Source of the DNA: Bacteroidales bacterium
GTDB taxonomy: Bacteria; Bacteroidota; Bacteroidia; Bacteroidales; UBA932
DNA: 40,393 bases
NCBI GenBank assembly: GCA_017502125.1
Contig: JAFVVN010000037.1
Location: 1-40,393, forward strand
Direction: 5' to 3'
The translations under genes and the position numbers were made by a program. Positions 6,223-15,897 of this stretch are shown here, one piece after another; position 1 is the stretch's first letter; each line of letters starts with the position of its first letter. The notes beneath the pieces are model-generated. The model ran no database searches and was not told where the DNA came from. It saw nothing but the letters and a program-made list of their open reading frames with translations.

Positions 6223-6915
6223 TTAAGATTTCTTACCTGACTGCTTGAGGAGAAGATCGAGATCCTCATCCGAGATGGTGTACTTGAGACGTATCTTCTT
6301 GGTGATGGTCTCCGCATCATCCTTGAGCGATGCCGTGAATGCAACCGCCGACTTCCATGACGGGCTCTTCGACGTCAGTGACGGAAGCGTCGGGACGCTG
6401 ACCTGCTGGGATGCAGCCGCCTGAGGCTGAGCGTCGTACTTTGTCACATCCTTCTCGAAATAGACATCCGCACCTACTCCGAGAGCCTTTGCGGCAACGC
6501 TGATGGCATCCGTATATGCCTTCTTGTATGCATCGTCGTCAAGATAAGGAACCAGCACCTGCTTTCCGCCTTCGTACTTCCTCTCATGAGATATGAGCTT
6601 GTTTCCGCCTGTTCCGTAGATCGGCTTGCTCCATACGCCATCCATCTGCACATATAGGCTGATATCAACGAATACGGCAACGTCTGCGTCCTCATCCACC
6701 TCTGTCCAGGTCTTGACCACCTCGGTGTACCATCCGAACCCGACCGGTCCGAAAACTTCGGTAAGTTTCTTGATTCTCCACATCGGATTGATGTCGCTCT
6801 TGCCCTTGAGTCTTCCTGCCTCAATGGCCTTCTTTGCCTCTGCCGGCACGCTTCTTACCTTCTCGTAAACGGAAAGGTTCGTGTTGTCCTGCTGGACCTG
6901 CTTGTTGTTCTCCAT
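6223..6915 (-). CDS. Rad52-superfamily-like single-strand annealing protein
   Basis: The 230-residue product begins with a short tail and then shows NPMWRIKKLTEVFGPVGFGW, a beta segment (DVAVFVDISLYV), IYGTGGNKL, and a helix AYKKAYTDAISVAAKALGVG followed by ADVYFEKDV. This order (a FG-x-x-GFGW turn, strands, then a KKA-TDA-x-x-x-A-K-LG helix) is what Rad52-fold annealing proteins of phages show at about residues 40-155. The rest is a flexible linker plus a small helical domain. Such proteins coat single strands and promote annealing, working with the exonuclease encoded next. It is the first gene of the operon, and its leader carries the element shared with ssb. The exact subfamily (Sak, Red-beta-like) cannot be fixed by eye. 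Confidence 0.7.
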   Translation of the reverse strand: MENNKQVQQDNTNLSVYEKVRSVPAEAKKAIEAGRLKGKSDINPMWRIKKLTEVFGPVGFGWYTEVVKTWTEVDEDADVAVFVDISLYVQMDGVWSKPIYGTGGNKLISHERKYEGGKQVLVPYLDDDAYKKAYTDAISVAAKALGVGADVYFEKDVTKYDAQPQAAASQQVSVPTLPSLTSKSPSWKSAVAFTASLKDDAETITKKIRLKYTISDEDLDLLLKQSGKKS

Positions 6916-7032
6916 ATCACTCTGGAATTATTGATTGAACTTCAGTTCATCACTCCAGCCGTCCTTCTTCGGGACTGGCGGTGATGTTGAGCAGAGAGAA
7001 GGTGAACGGGGCTGACGGACAAGGCAGTCGAG

Positions 7033-7065
7033 GGAAAATCGATGCTCCGGACGGAGTGTCTATTT
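7033..7065 (-). promoter_or_regulatory. Shared leader element, copy B (upstream of the annealing protein gene)
   Basis: GGAAAAT (7033-7039), then 15 bases that include the dyad CTCCG-GA-CGGAG (7045-7056), AGTG, three bases and ATTTT. The block order and spacing match copy A at 3391. It lies about 120-150 bases before the annealing-protein start codon. Confidence 0.5.
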
Positions 7066-7346
7066 TACTGAAGACATATGCGAACCGGTGAGCATGGTGC
7101 ATTGGGAGATCGGACGCGTTACATACCTTCGCGGCACATCACGGACTTCCCGGATAAGATGGCACAATATTTATATTTCATCCATTATGCATAAACCTAC
7201 AGTAAATGTTTATATTCGCCGTAGATTTATGAACATTTTTGAAATATCTTACTATACACAACTCAGATCACATTTACCACAGTCAGATATCACACAAGGT
7301 CACTTCGACCAATTCAACTAGTTTTGACTATAAAATAGTCATTTTA

Positions 7347-7378
7347 TTTCTCTGCAATCTACATATTTTGTATATTTG
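7347..7378 (+). promoter_or_regulatory. Promoter of the ATPase gene
   Basis: -7 box TATATTTG (7371-7378) with a TTTC at 7347-7350 as a near-consensus -33 box, 20 bases apart. The palindrome GACTAT-AAA-ATAGTC (7326-7340) directly upstream could bind a regulator. The predicted start would give a leader of under 20 bases before the ATG at 7401. Confidence 0.6.
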
Positions 7379-7400
7379 CAGGGAATTAAACAATGTTTTT

Positions 7401-8849
7401 ATGGGAAATATAATCGGCAGAAAACAAGAAATTCGAGAGTTGAATGACCTATACAACAGCGACAAGGCACAAATGGTAGCTGTTTACGGAAGACGACGAG
7501 TAGGAAAAACATTCTTGGTTGACGAGACATTGAAAGGTCGAATAACCTTTAGACATGCAGGACTATCTCCAAACAATGAGGATTCAGGCAAGAAGAACCT
7601 GCTCAAAGACCAGTTGAAGCATTTCTATCATTCCCTTCTGCTGCATGGTATGAAGAAGAGCAAACAACCGACATCATGGCTGGACGCATTTTTCATGCTT
7701 GAGCAGCATTTGAGCAGCATTGATGATGGAAGTAGGCAGGTTGTATTCCTTGATGAACTTCCTTGGCTGGATACACCGCGTTCTGGTTTTCTGACTGCAT
7801 TTGAGGCTTTCTGGAACACATGGGGATGTCACCGGGACAACCTTATGGTCGTTGTGTGCGGAAGTGCCAATTCCTGGATTTTGGACAACCTTATCAATGA
7901 TACAGGCGGACTCTATGGAAGGACCACATACGAGATCAAGCTATCACCTTTTACCCTTAAAGAGACTGAAGAGTTCTTTCAGAGCAAGGATATAAGGATG
8001 TCGCGATACGATATTGCGCAGTGCAATATGATTCTGGGCGGCATTCCTTACTATCTGGGGTACCTGACGAAGAACAACAGTCTCGCGCAGAATATAGATC
8101 AGCTGTTCTTTTCCCAAAAGCCAAAACTGCACAATGAGTTTGACCGCCTATTCGCTTCAGTATTCAAAAATCCCGAAGTGATGAAGAAGATAATCAGGTT
8201 GCTTGCAACCCGCCATAGCGGATTTACGAGAAAAGAGATAATATCTAAACTTGATCTTGTGGATAGCGGAGATGTCAGTGATTTCCTTGAAGCGTTAATA
8301 GCCAGTGATTTCATTGTAAGATATACTCCTTTCGGAAAATCTTCAAGAGAGGACCACTACAGGTTGATTGACCCGTTCTGCCTGTTTTATATAAGATATG
8401 TATCTAGCAAGAATGTCGTTGACAGTAATTTCTGGACTAATAATCAGATGTCGCAGAGTGTTGTCAGTTGGCGCGGTATCGCCTTCGAAGATCTGTGTAT
8501 CCGACATATGTCCCAAATAAAGAAAGCGTTGGGTATTTCAGGAGTCATAACATCACAGTCAAACTGGATTGTGCCAGGTAGTGAAAATGAAGCTGGAATG
8601 CAGATTGATTTGCTTATCAACCGAAATGACAATATTGTTAATATGTGCGAGATGAAATTCTACCATGAGGATTTCACCGTGAATGGAGAATACAACAAAA
8701 AGATTGCTTCCAGAGCGAACAAACTCCATGAAGACCTGCCGAAAAAGTATGCTGTTCACAGCACACTTATTACAACTTACGGACTTACTTATAACGAATA
8801 CAGTGGAGCATTCCAGCAGGTTATAACACTCGAAGAGCTATTCTCCTGA
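7401..8849 (+). CDS. AAA ATPase with C-terminal DUF234-like nuclease domain
   Basis: The start is placed at ATG 7401 (MGNIIGRKQEIRELNDLY) because family members begin with this motif and a promoter ends just before it; the longer open frame reads through promoter DNA. The 482-residue protein has Walker A GRRRVGKTFLV (about residues 32-42), Walker B VVFLDELPWLD and a GSANSWI sensor segment. A winged-helix region follows (RLLATRHSGFTRKEIISKL), then a C-terminal PD-(D/E)XK-like domain (MQIDLLINRND, then NMCEMKFY). These archaeal-type ATPases are widespread in Bacteroidota, often near mobile DNA, and have no settled function. It stands alone, divergent from the recombination operon. Confidence 0.85.
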   Translation: MGNIIGRKQEIRELNDLYNSDKAQMVAVYGRRRVGKTFLVDETLKGRITFRHAGLSPNNEDSGKKNLLKDQLKHFYHSLLLHGMKKSKQPTSWLDAFFMLEQHLSSIDDGSRQVVFLDELPWLDTPRSGFLTAFEAFWNTWGCHRDNLMVVVCGSANSWILDNLINDTGGLYGRTTYEIKLSPFTLKETEEFFQSKDIRMSRYDIAQCNMILGGIPYYLGYLTKNNSLAQNIDQLFFSQKPKLHNEFDRLFASVFKNPEVMKKIIRLLATRHSGFTRKEIISKLDLVDSGDVSDFLEALIASDFIVRYTPFGKSSREDHYRLIDPFCLFYIRYVSSKNVVDSNFWTNNQMSQSVVSWRGIAFEDLCIRHMSQIKKALGISGVITSQSNWIVPGSENEAGMQIDLLINRNDNIVNMCEMKFYHEDFTVNGEYNKKIASRANKLHEDLPKKYAVHSTLITTYGLTYNEYSGAFQQVITLEELFS

Positions 8850-8918
8850 TCAGAGCTATGTCTATACAAGTATGATCGGATTGTTACAAAATTAAAGAAT
8901 ATATAAAACATAACTATC

Positions 8919-9191
8919 ATGACAAAAGCAGATATCGTTAAAGAGGTGTCAAAGAGCACTGGTATTGAGGCCACAACAGTGATGGCTGTAGTAGAAGGAT
9001 TCATGGCAGCAGTGAAGAGTTCACTCGCTAAGGACAATAACGTTTACCTCAGAGGTTTCGGCACATTCGAGGTGAAGACAAGAGCTCAGAAGACAGCTCG
9101 TAATATAACAAGGAACACTACTGTTATCATCCCTGAGCACAAGGTTCCGACATTCAAGCCTTGCGCAGAGTTCAAGAGCCAGGTTAAGTAA
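8919..9191 (+). CDS. HU/IHF-family DNA-binding protein
   Basis: The 90-residue protein is a standard-length HU: the helical N-terminus [16 protein letters not shown] and [20 protein letters not shown], the beta arm signature [20 protein letters not shown] and the C-terminal [17 protein letters not shown] dimers bend and compact DNA. The conserved arm proline seen in most HUs, near [15 protein letters not shown], is partly shifted. Its stop codon is only two bases before the TerB-DnaJ gene, so the two are probably one transcript. It may be chromosomal or carried by the accessory region. Confidence 0.9.
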   Translation: MTKADIVKEVSKSTGIEATTVMAVVEGFMAAVKSSLAKDNNVYLRGFGTFEVKTRAQKTARNITRNTTVIIPEHKVPTFKPCAEFKSQVK

Positions 9192-9193
9192 GG

Positions 9194-9919
9194 ATGGGAT
9201 TCGGGAAATGGATAGTAGGGGCACTCGGATGGGCCATGTTCGGTCCTATCGGAGGAATCCTCGGATACTACTTCGCGTCAAGGGTAGAGAAGCTTGCTGA
9301 AGCGACCGTTGTGTACGGCGAAGACCAGACCTGGAACCAGGGTCAGAGGAACAGCTTCCTCATGAGCCTCCTGGTCCTGTCCGCATCTGTCATCAAGGCA
9401 GACGGCAAGACTACATCACAGGAACTGTCAACCCTGCGCACTTTCTTCACAAGAAACTTCGGAACGCAGGCAGGCAATGAGGCGGAAGAAATCGTAAGAG
9501 AGATTCTGGCCAAGGAATATAACCTCTATGAGGTGTGTGGACAGATCCGCTCATGTATGGACTACTCGCAGCGTCTGCAGCTGTACCACTACCTCGTGGC
9601 TCTCGGCGCGTGTGACGGTCTGCATCAGAGAGAAGTAGACATCCTTGAGACCATCGCAACCTACATCGGCCTGTCAAAGGCAGAGGTTGATTCAATCTTT
9701 GCTCAGTTCCGTCCAAGCAACGACAGCAACTACCGCATCCTGGAAATCGACCCAAGTGCTACCGACGAGGAGGTGAAGAAGGCTTATCGCAAGATGGCCA
9801 TCAAGTATCACCCCGACAAGGTAGCCACTCTTGGAGAGGACGTCCAGAAGGCGGCTGAGGAAAAGTTCAAGGCCGTGAATCAGGCTTACGAGGCTATCTG
9901 CCGTGAACGAGGTATATAG
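9194..9919 (+). CDS. TerB-DnaJ domain protein (DjlA-like co-chaperone)
   Basis: The 241-residue protein starts with a glycine-rich hydrophobic segment ([20 protein letters not shown], about residues 7-26), probably membrane-associating. A TerB-like helical domain follows ([17 protein letters not shown] and [18 protein letters not shown], about 55-165). It ends in a J domain (about 178-241) with [20 protein letters not shown] and the invariant HPD in KYHPDK. That is the DjlA arrangement, a membrane-linked DnaK co-chaperone. J proteins stimulate DnaK ATPase through HPD. It follows hu by two bases and is closed by the strong terminator at 9934-9986. Confidence 0.88.
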   Translation: MGFGKWIVGALGWAMFGPIGGILGYYFASRVEKLAEATVVYGEDQTWNQGQRNSFLMSLLVLSASVIKADGKTTSQELSTLRTFFTRNFGTQAGNEAEEIVREILAKEYNLYEVCGQIRSCMDYSQRLQLYHYLVALGACDGLHQREVDILETIATYIGLSKAEVDSIFAQFRPSNDSNYRILEIDPSATDEEVKKAYRKMAIKYHPDKVATLGEDVQKAAEEKFKAVNQAYEAICRERGI

Positions 9920-9933
9920 GAATATCACATATC

Positions 9934-9986
9934 AAAAAAAGTCAGCCAAAATAAACACTTTTGCGTGATTTTGGCTGACTTTTTTT
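9934..9986. terminator. Strong bidirectional terminator
   Basis: Nineteen-base perfect arms AAAAAAAGTCAGCCAAAAT (9934-9952) and its complement (9968-9986) around a 15-base loop, with a T tract on both strands. It separates the plus-strand HU/DnaJ pair from the minus-strand TSCPD gene. Confidence 0.92.
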
Positions 9987-10004
9987 TCAATTACTTCAAT
10001 TATT

Positions 10005-10283
10005 CTACTGAAGGGCAGCAAGCATCTGTGCAAACTGATCAGGACAGGATGTACTCTTGCCACCACAAGTGATTCCGCTAAGACGCTCCCTGACATCGGA
10101 GATCTTCTGACCCTTGACAAGGGCGACGATTCCCTTCAGGTTTCCGTTGCATCCGCCATGGAAAGCAGCATCAAGAATGACATCGCCTTCTACCAGCAAT
10201 TCAATCGCCTGCGAGCAGACTCCCTCTGTCTGTGCTACTATGTATCTCACAGAACCCTTATATGTGTCGTTAATTATCTTCAT
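10005..10283 (-). CDS. TSCPD-domain protein (TIGR03905-like)
   Basis: The 92-residue protein contains GGCNGNLKGI in the middle and LSGITCGGKSTSCPDQFAQ near the C-terminus, the TSCPD signature with its conserved cysteines. The domain is best known from the C-terminus of some class II ribonucleotide reductases, and free-standing copies such as this (TIGR03905 group) have no proven role; cysteine-based metal or DNA binding has been suggested. It has its own -7 box at 10305-10312 and ends at the strong terminator, so it is a one-gene transcript. Confidence 0.85.
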   Translation of the reverse strand: MKIINDTYKGSVRYIVAQTEGVCSQAIELLVEGDVILDAAFHGGCNGNLKGIVALVKGQKISDVRERLSGITCGGKSTSCPDQFAQMLAALQ

Positions 10284-10304
10284 CTCGCATCAGTTTTACA
10301 AGGG

Positions 10305-10312
10305 CAAAGATA
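10305..10312 (-). promoter_or_regulatory. -7 promoter box for the TSCPD gene
   Basis: Minus-strand TATCTTTG matches TAnnTTTG, 22 bases before the start codon. No convincing -33 box is seen at the usual distance. Confidence 0.4.
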
Positions 10313-10367
10313 AGCAGAATCTTGCAAAAGGGAAATCCAATCTTTCACTTCCCACTCACTGAAGCGT

Positions 10368-10407
10368 ATGCAAGGGTGATTTCTGAATTAGAATCTTTCA
10401 CCCGCAT
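10368..10407. terminator. Hairpin after the YubB-like gene
   Basis: ATGC-AA-GGGTGA (10368-10379) pairs with TCACCC-GCAT (10398-10407), and TTCT/AGAA can extend it inward. It lies 17 bases past the stop of the gene at 10425, the last of the minus-strand set. The T tract is poor, so termination is a guess. Confidence 0.4.
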
Positions 10408-10424
10408 AAAATAATCTTACAGAA

Positions 10425-10982
10425 TCACTCCACCAACTCAAATTCGTTAACCCACACATGTTCCTCATCCTTCTCGTTATGCTCATTCACCAGAATCATC
10501 GCTTCTTCAACATCCTTGAAGTCGATACCGAAGAAATCCGACAACTTCTGCAGAGCCTGCTCCTCGGTGCAGTAGTACACATCATCATCCTCTATGTCTA
10601 TCAGGTATTCCTCCGGAAAGAAATGACAGTCATTCTTCTGGTATATGGCCATTCCGGATTCCTCCACCCTGAAGGCTATGCTCAAGGACGGATACTTCTC
10701 CATTATCAGGTCATCAACCTCATGACATCGGTCCCAGGCAGACTCCGTAGTGAAGGTCAGGACATCATCATCAAGCATCAGATTATCCCATGAACCGCGG
10801 CAGGATATCTTTCCATATTCAATCCCAAAGTCTTCTACAAGATTGCCCAGCCATGTTGTTCCGAACCCGTTAGGCTTTAATGGTTCCTCCATCTCCTGCA
10901 ATCTCTTCATTCTGTCATAGAGAGACCGAACCTCGTTCATCTCTCCAGTCACTGCATATGAGCAACTCGCCCAGTTTGGCAT
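10425..10982 (-). CDS. YubB-like ferredoxin-fold protein
   Basis: The 185-residue protein opens MPNWASCSYAVTGEMNEVRS, the hallmark start of YubB/Api92-type proteins (ferredoxin-like domain), followed by FGTTWLGNLVEDFGI, SCRGSWDNLML and TESAWDRCHEVDDLIMEKYP. The C-terminal part is acidic (IDIEDDDVYYCTEEQALQ). Relatives occur on plasmids, phages and integrative elements and have no established role. It is the last gene of a four-gene minus-strand run (vWA, WYL_2-like, unknown, YubB-like) with 13 bases before it, which marks this run as mobile-element cargo. Confidence 0.75.
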   Translation of the reverse strand: MPNWASCSYAVTGEMNEVRSLYDRMKRLQEMEEPLKPNGFGTTWLGNLVEDFGIEYGKISCRGSWDNLMLDDDVLTFTTESAWDRCHEVDDLIMEKYPSLSIAFRVEESGMAIYQKNDCHFFPEEYLIDIEDDDVYYCTEEQALQKLSDFFGIDFKDVEEAMILVNEHNEKDEEHVWVNEFELVE

Positions 10983-10995
10983 TACTTAATGTTGT

Positions 10996-11364
10996 TTAAT
11001 ATTTTACGTATCTATCCATCTGTCCGGACTTCGCCTTGCGAGTCATCGGGACAGTCGCCATAAGACCTGTCATCGGTATCCTCTGACCATCCTTCCCTTC
11101 AAGCACCCAGCAGCCCTCGACCGAGGCCACCGTACAATCCGTATAAGTCCTCAGAACAGCATTGAGCACCTTGGCGCTCTTGCGGGAGACCTTGAGCATT
11201 CCGTTGACCCTCACGTCACCGCTGTCGAACCTCACTACCATCGCCGGGACTCCGTGAAGGGCAACCTTCACATGGTCACCCTCGACGCTCACGTCCCTTC
11301 CGTTCATCTGCATCGCCACCTTAAGCCTGATGGCGGACAGCATCATCTCATCACTTCTTGTCAT
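10996..11364 (-). CDS. Hypothetical protein, 122 residues
   Basis: The frame can start at 11400, but I place the start at ATG 11364 (MTRSDEMMLSAIRLKVAMQM): that avoids overlap with the upstream gene and leaves a 13-base gap. The rest reads as alternating short beta strands (VSVEGDHVKVALHG, AMVVRFDSGDVRVNG) with a central helix (SRKSAKVLNAVLRTY) and a basic end (TRKAKSGQMDRYVKY). No family was recognised and no membrane segment is visible. Position in the phage- or plasmid-like run is the only clue to function. Confidence 0.65.
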   Translation of the reverse strand: MTRSDEMMLSAIRLKVAMQMNGRDVSVEGDHVKVALHGVPAMVVRFDSGDVRVNGMLKVSRKSAKVLNAVLRTYTDCTVASVEGCWVLEGKDGQRIPMTGLMATVPMTRKAKSGQMDRYVKY

Positions 11365-11377
11365 AATCTTATCGGTT

Positions 11378-11752
11378 TTATAAAACATAATCCTTGTCAA
11401 TTTTCAGAAACTTGTCAACCCTGAAGCATCTCCATTCCCCTTTCTCTATGTCGAAATACGGGAATGTTCCGTTGAACGCCCTCTGAGGCTTCTGGGTACT
11501 CGTACCAGTATCATATCGTCTGATGACATCTACCGCTCTGGTCCCGTATGCATCACGGGTTGTACCATCAGTCTTCTCAAAGACAAAATGAACAACCTCT
11601 TCTGCAAGCATATTCTTCAGTTCGGCAAGGTCCGACATCACTGTCAATGCCTGTATTGAATCCTGGCCGAATTTGGAATCCAGATAGTGATTAATCTTCA
11701 GCAGTTCGTTGTCTCCTGCGATTACCGCTGCTATAGTGTTAGGTGCATTCAT
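11378..11752 (-). CDS. WYL_2 (DUF2693)-like SH3-fold protein
   Basis: The 124-residue protein contains ELKNMLAEEVVHFVFEKTDG, TTRDAYGTRAVDVI, then FPYFDIEKGEWRCFRVDKFL. The sequence K/DG-T-R-x-A-x-GT and ...YFD-x-EKg-WR-FR-d...L is the pattern of the DUF2693/WYL_2 family, small Sm/SH3-like barrels found in phage and plasmid genes of Bacteroidota. Their role is unknown. The stop of the vWA gene lies two bases before its start codon, so the two are translationally close. Confidence 0.7.
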   Translation of the reverse strand: MNAPNTIAAVIAGDNELLKINHYLDSKFGQDSIQALTVMSDLAELKNMLAEEVVHFVFEKTDGTTRDAYGTRAVDVIRRYDTGTSTQKPQRAFNGTFPYFDIEKGEWRCFRVDKFLKIDKDYVL

Positions 11753-11754
11753 GG

Positions 11755-12408
11755 TTATTCGATTTTACGTTTTGTATTATCTGCTATGGCCTTCTTGACC
11801 ATCTTGCCAAGATCAACCGCCAGCCTTGACATATCAGTCAGGTTCACATTCCTGTGATACATCAGAGACGGGTCATACTGCGGCTCTATGCTGACAGCCA
11901 CGATGGCAAAGCCCTGCTTTTCGACATCAAGCACAGCCTGTCTGACCTCCTGCACGGATTCATTCGGAGCACCGTCCGATATCATGAAGAACAGGCAGTT
12001 CTCCTTGGTATGCTTCCGTACTCTTGATGCAGCCTCGCGGATTGCCGTTCCGTCATTGTTACCCCATCTGGAATCAGTGCTTCCAAGGGCGTACTTAGGA
12101 CAGAAGGGCTTCTCACGATATACATACAATGCCGTACCTCCATCGGTGCTATGTCCGTAGATGTACAGGTCAACATTCTGAAGAGTTCCGATGGCCTCGT
12201 TAAGCAGGACCGCCGTATCTCTTGCTGCCCGCTCTCCGTCTCCGTACATCGATCCGGATTCGTCTATGAGGATGCAGACCGCTATCCTGTCGGATTTGAC
12301 CTGACCTTCCCTCATATAGACCGTAGGGACACCCTGATAAGCCTCGGCTATCTTGCCTGTATCAAGCATTCCGCTACGCATGCCTCTATGGATGAGCTTG
12401 TACTCCAC
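11755..12408 (-). CDS. Von Willebrand A (CobT-like) protein, apparently 5'-truncated
   Basis: The 217-residue frame starts at GTG 12408, inside the 3' end of the phosphofructokinase gene. It carries a vWA domain with an intact metal-ion-dependent adhesion site: DESGSM (about residues 48-53), a Thr in NNDGTAI and Asp in ISDGAP. The stretch just before it (IHRGMRSGMLDTGKIAEAYQ, then VPTVYMREGQVKSDRIAVCI) matches the segment that joins the N-terminal half of CobT-like proteins to their vWA domain, yet nothing precedes it here. In intact systems CobT-like proteins have several hundred N-terminal residues and a MoxR/CobS AAA+ partner; neither is visible. I read this as the surviving 3' half of a longer gene cut at about 12,410, possibly non-functional. 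Confidence 0.7.
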   Translation of the reverse strand: MEYKLIHRGMRSGMLDTGKIAEAYQGVPTVYMREGQVKSDRIAVCILIDESGSMYGDGERAARDTAVLLNEAIGTLQNVDLYIYGHSTDGGTALYVYREKPFCPKYALGSTDSRWGNNDGTAIREAASRVRKHTKENCLFFMISDGAPNESVQEVRQAVLDVEKQGFAIVAVSIEPQYDPSLMYHRNVNLTDMSRLAVDLGKMVKKAIADNTKRKIE

Positions 12409-13637
12409 TCCAGAATCTTCCTGAAGTCGTAGGCCTCTGGGTTCTCGATGCCGAGAGCACGTACTGCTTCGTAATCCTCTGGGGTTACGTAGTGTGCGAT
12501 GTAGTTGTAGTAGTTCTGGGCTGTACCTGAGTTGATGTCCACTACGCGTGGCGGGATCTTGCCGGTGGTAGGGTCCTGGAGGTCTGCGAGATAGAGTGGA
12601 GATACGTTGCCGTATGAGTCAACATAAACCATGCAGCCTGTCTTACCCTCGCTGAAGAGCTGGTAAACTCCCATTGCGAGCTCAGTGCAGTATGTAACGT
12701 CGTAAGCAACAGGATCCTGGCAGCGTACGTCGTATCCGATCTCTACCGGACGGCTCTTCACCTTGAGACCGATCTTCTTGAACTCAGCCTCGAGGAGGTC
12801 GTTGAAGAGGACAGCCTTTGAAACCTTTCCAAGCTCTGGGTGACCGTGGTCGTCGTATGAGAAGTGTACTCCTGCTGCTTCCATCTCCTCTGCCTTGAAC
12901 TCGTGGAAGAGACCCTCTGCTGCTACGATGGTACCGTAGTTGATGCCGAGAACCTTTCTCTTGAGGATTGCTGAGATAGAGAGCTTAACGACCTTGTCAA
13001 GGCAGATCTCTGTCTTGTTGAACATCTCTGGGATGATTGTCATCGGGCAGTGAGTAGCCTCGCCGATTCCGAGTGCGAGTGAACCGCAGGTACGGCCCAT
13101 TGCAGAGATCACGAGCCAGTTGCCTGATGTGCGTGCATCCTCATACACTGTGCGTGCAAGGTGTGCACCCTCGTTCTTCGCTGAGTTGTATCCGAATGTC
13201 GGAGCGTTTGCAGGAAGAGGAAGGTCATTGTCGATTGTCTTAGGACAATGGATGTTTGCGATAGGATAACCCTTGGCTGCGAGGAACTTTGAGATACGGT
13301 TTGCTGTTGAAGCTGTGTCGTCACCACCGATTGTCACGAGGAGCTTGATGTTGTTGTCCTTGAAGAGGTCGAGGTTGAAGTTCTCCTCGAAGTCCTTGTC
13401 TGTCGGCTTGAAACGGCTCATCTCAAGATATGAACCACCTCTGTTGAAGTAGCGGTCAGCGATAAAGAATGTCAGATCCTCGGTGCGTGCGTTCTTGCTG
13501 AAAAGGCCTGAATATCCGCCGTGAAGGCCGATAACCCTATAACCCTTTGAAAGGAAAGTCTTTGCTACACTCATTGAAACTGAGTTCATTCCTGGAGCGG
13601 GACCGCCGCCGCAGAGGATAATTACTGCATCTTTCAT
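12348..13637 (-). CDS. pfp: Pyrophosphate-type 6-phosphofructokinase with altered C-terminus
   Basis: The 429-residue enzyme phosphorylates fructose 6-phosphate in glycolysis. GGGPAPGMNSV lies at the N-terminus, GGDD at residues 104-107 and PKTIDND at 132-138. The second Asp in GGDD and the Lys in PKTIDND are the usual marks of pyrophosphate rather than ATP as donor. SAMGRTCGSLAL and the sugar-binding EIGYDVRCQDPVAYDV are also present. After DFRKILEW, where relatives normally end within a few residues, an 18-residue tail follows (STSSSIEACVAECLIQAR) that is read from the vWA gene's DNA in another frame. The tail and the 61-base overlap are unusual and point to a junction. A promoter lies at 13686-13716. 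Confidence 0.88.
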   Translation of the reverse strand: MKDAVIILCGGGPAPGMNSVSMSVAKTFLSKGYRVIGLHGGYSGLFSKNARTEDLTFFIADRYFNRGGSYLEMSRFKPTDKDFEENFNLDLFKDNNIKLLVTIGGDDTASTANRISKFLAAKGYPIANIHCPKTIDNDLPLPANAPTFGYNSAKNEGAHLARTVYEDARTSGNWLVISAMGRTCGSLALGIGEATHCPMTIIPEMFNKTEICLDKVVKLSISAILKRKVLGINYGTIVAAEGLFHEFKAEEMEAAGVHFSYDDHGHPELGKVSKAVLFNDLLEAEFKKIGLKVKSRPVEIGYDVRCQDPVAYDVTYCTELAMGVYQLFSEGKTGCMVYVDSYGNVSPLYLADLQDPTTGKIPPRVVDINSGTAQNYYNYIAHYVTPEDYEAVRALGIENPEAYDFRKILEWSTSSSIEACVAECLIQAR

Positions 13638-13685
13638 AATTTTCTATTGTATTAGATGTTAAACATATATTCTGCTAAAGCGGCG

Positions 13686-13716
13686 CAAATTTATCATTTT
13701 TTGAAATAATTCCCAA
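13686..13716 (-). promoter_or_regulatory. Promoter of the phosphofructokinase gene
   Basis: Minus-strand -7 box TAAATTTG (13686-13693) and TTG (13714-13716) 20 bases upstream. It is back to back with the ligA promoter. Confidence 0.65.
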
Positions 13717-13741
13717 GAAAATATGGCACTGGGAATCTGTA

Positions 13742-15894
<2,153 letters not shown>

Positions 15895-15897
15895 GAT

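Larger units (their letters stand above)
6916..7400. other. Divergent intergenic region between the recombination operon and the ATPase gene
   Basis: No gene is supported in these 485 bases. The left part (to about 7080) is the GC-richer leader of the minus-strand operon and holds the shared element at 7033-7065. The right part is AT-rich, with a dyad AATGTT/AACATT (about 7204-7235), the inverted repeat GACTAT-AAA-ATAGTC (7326-7340) and the promoter at 7347-7378. Confidence 0.5.

Noticed and set aside
3677-7028. Second similarity pair GGGGCTGAC...AAGGCAG as ends of a mobile element
   Set aside because: The two copies are partial, lie at different positions relative to the shared leader element and have no matching ends, so they do not define an insertion.
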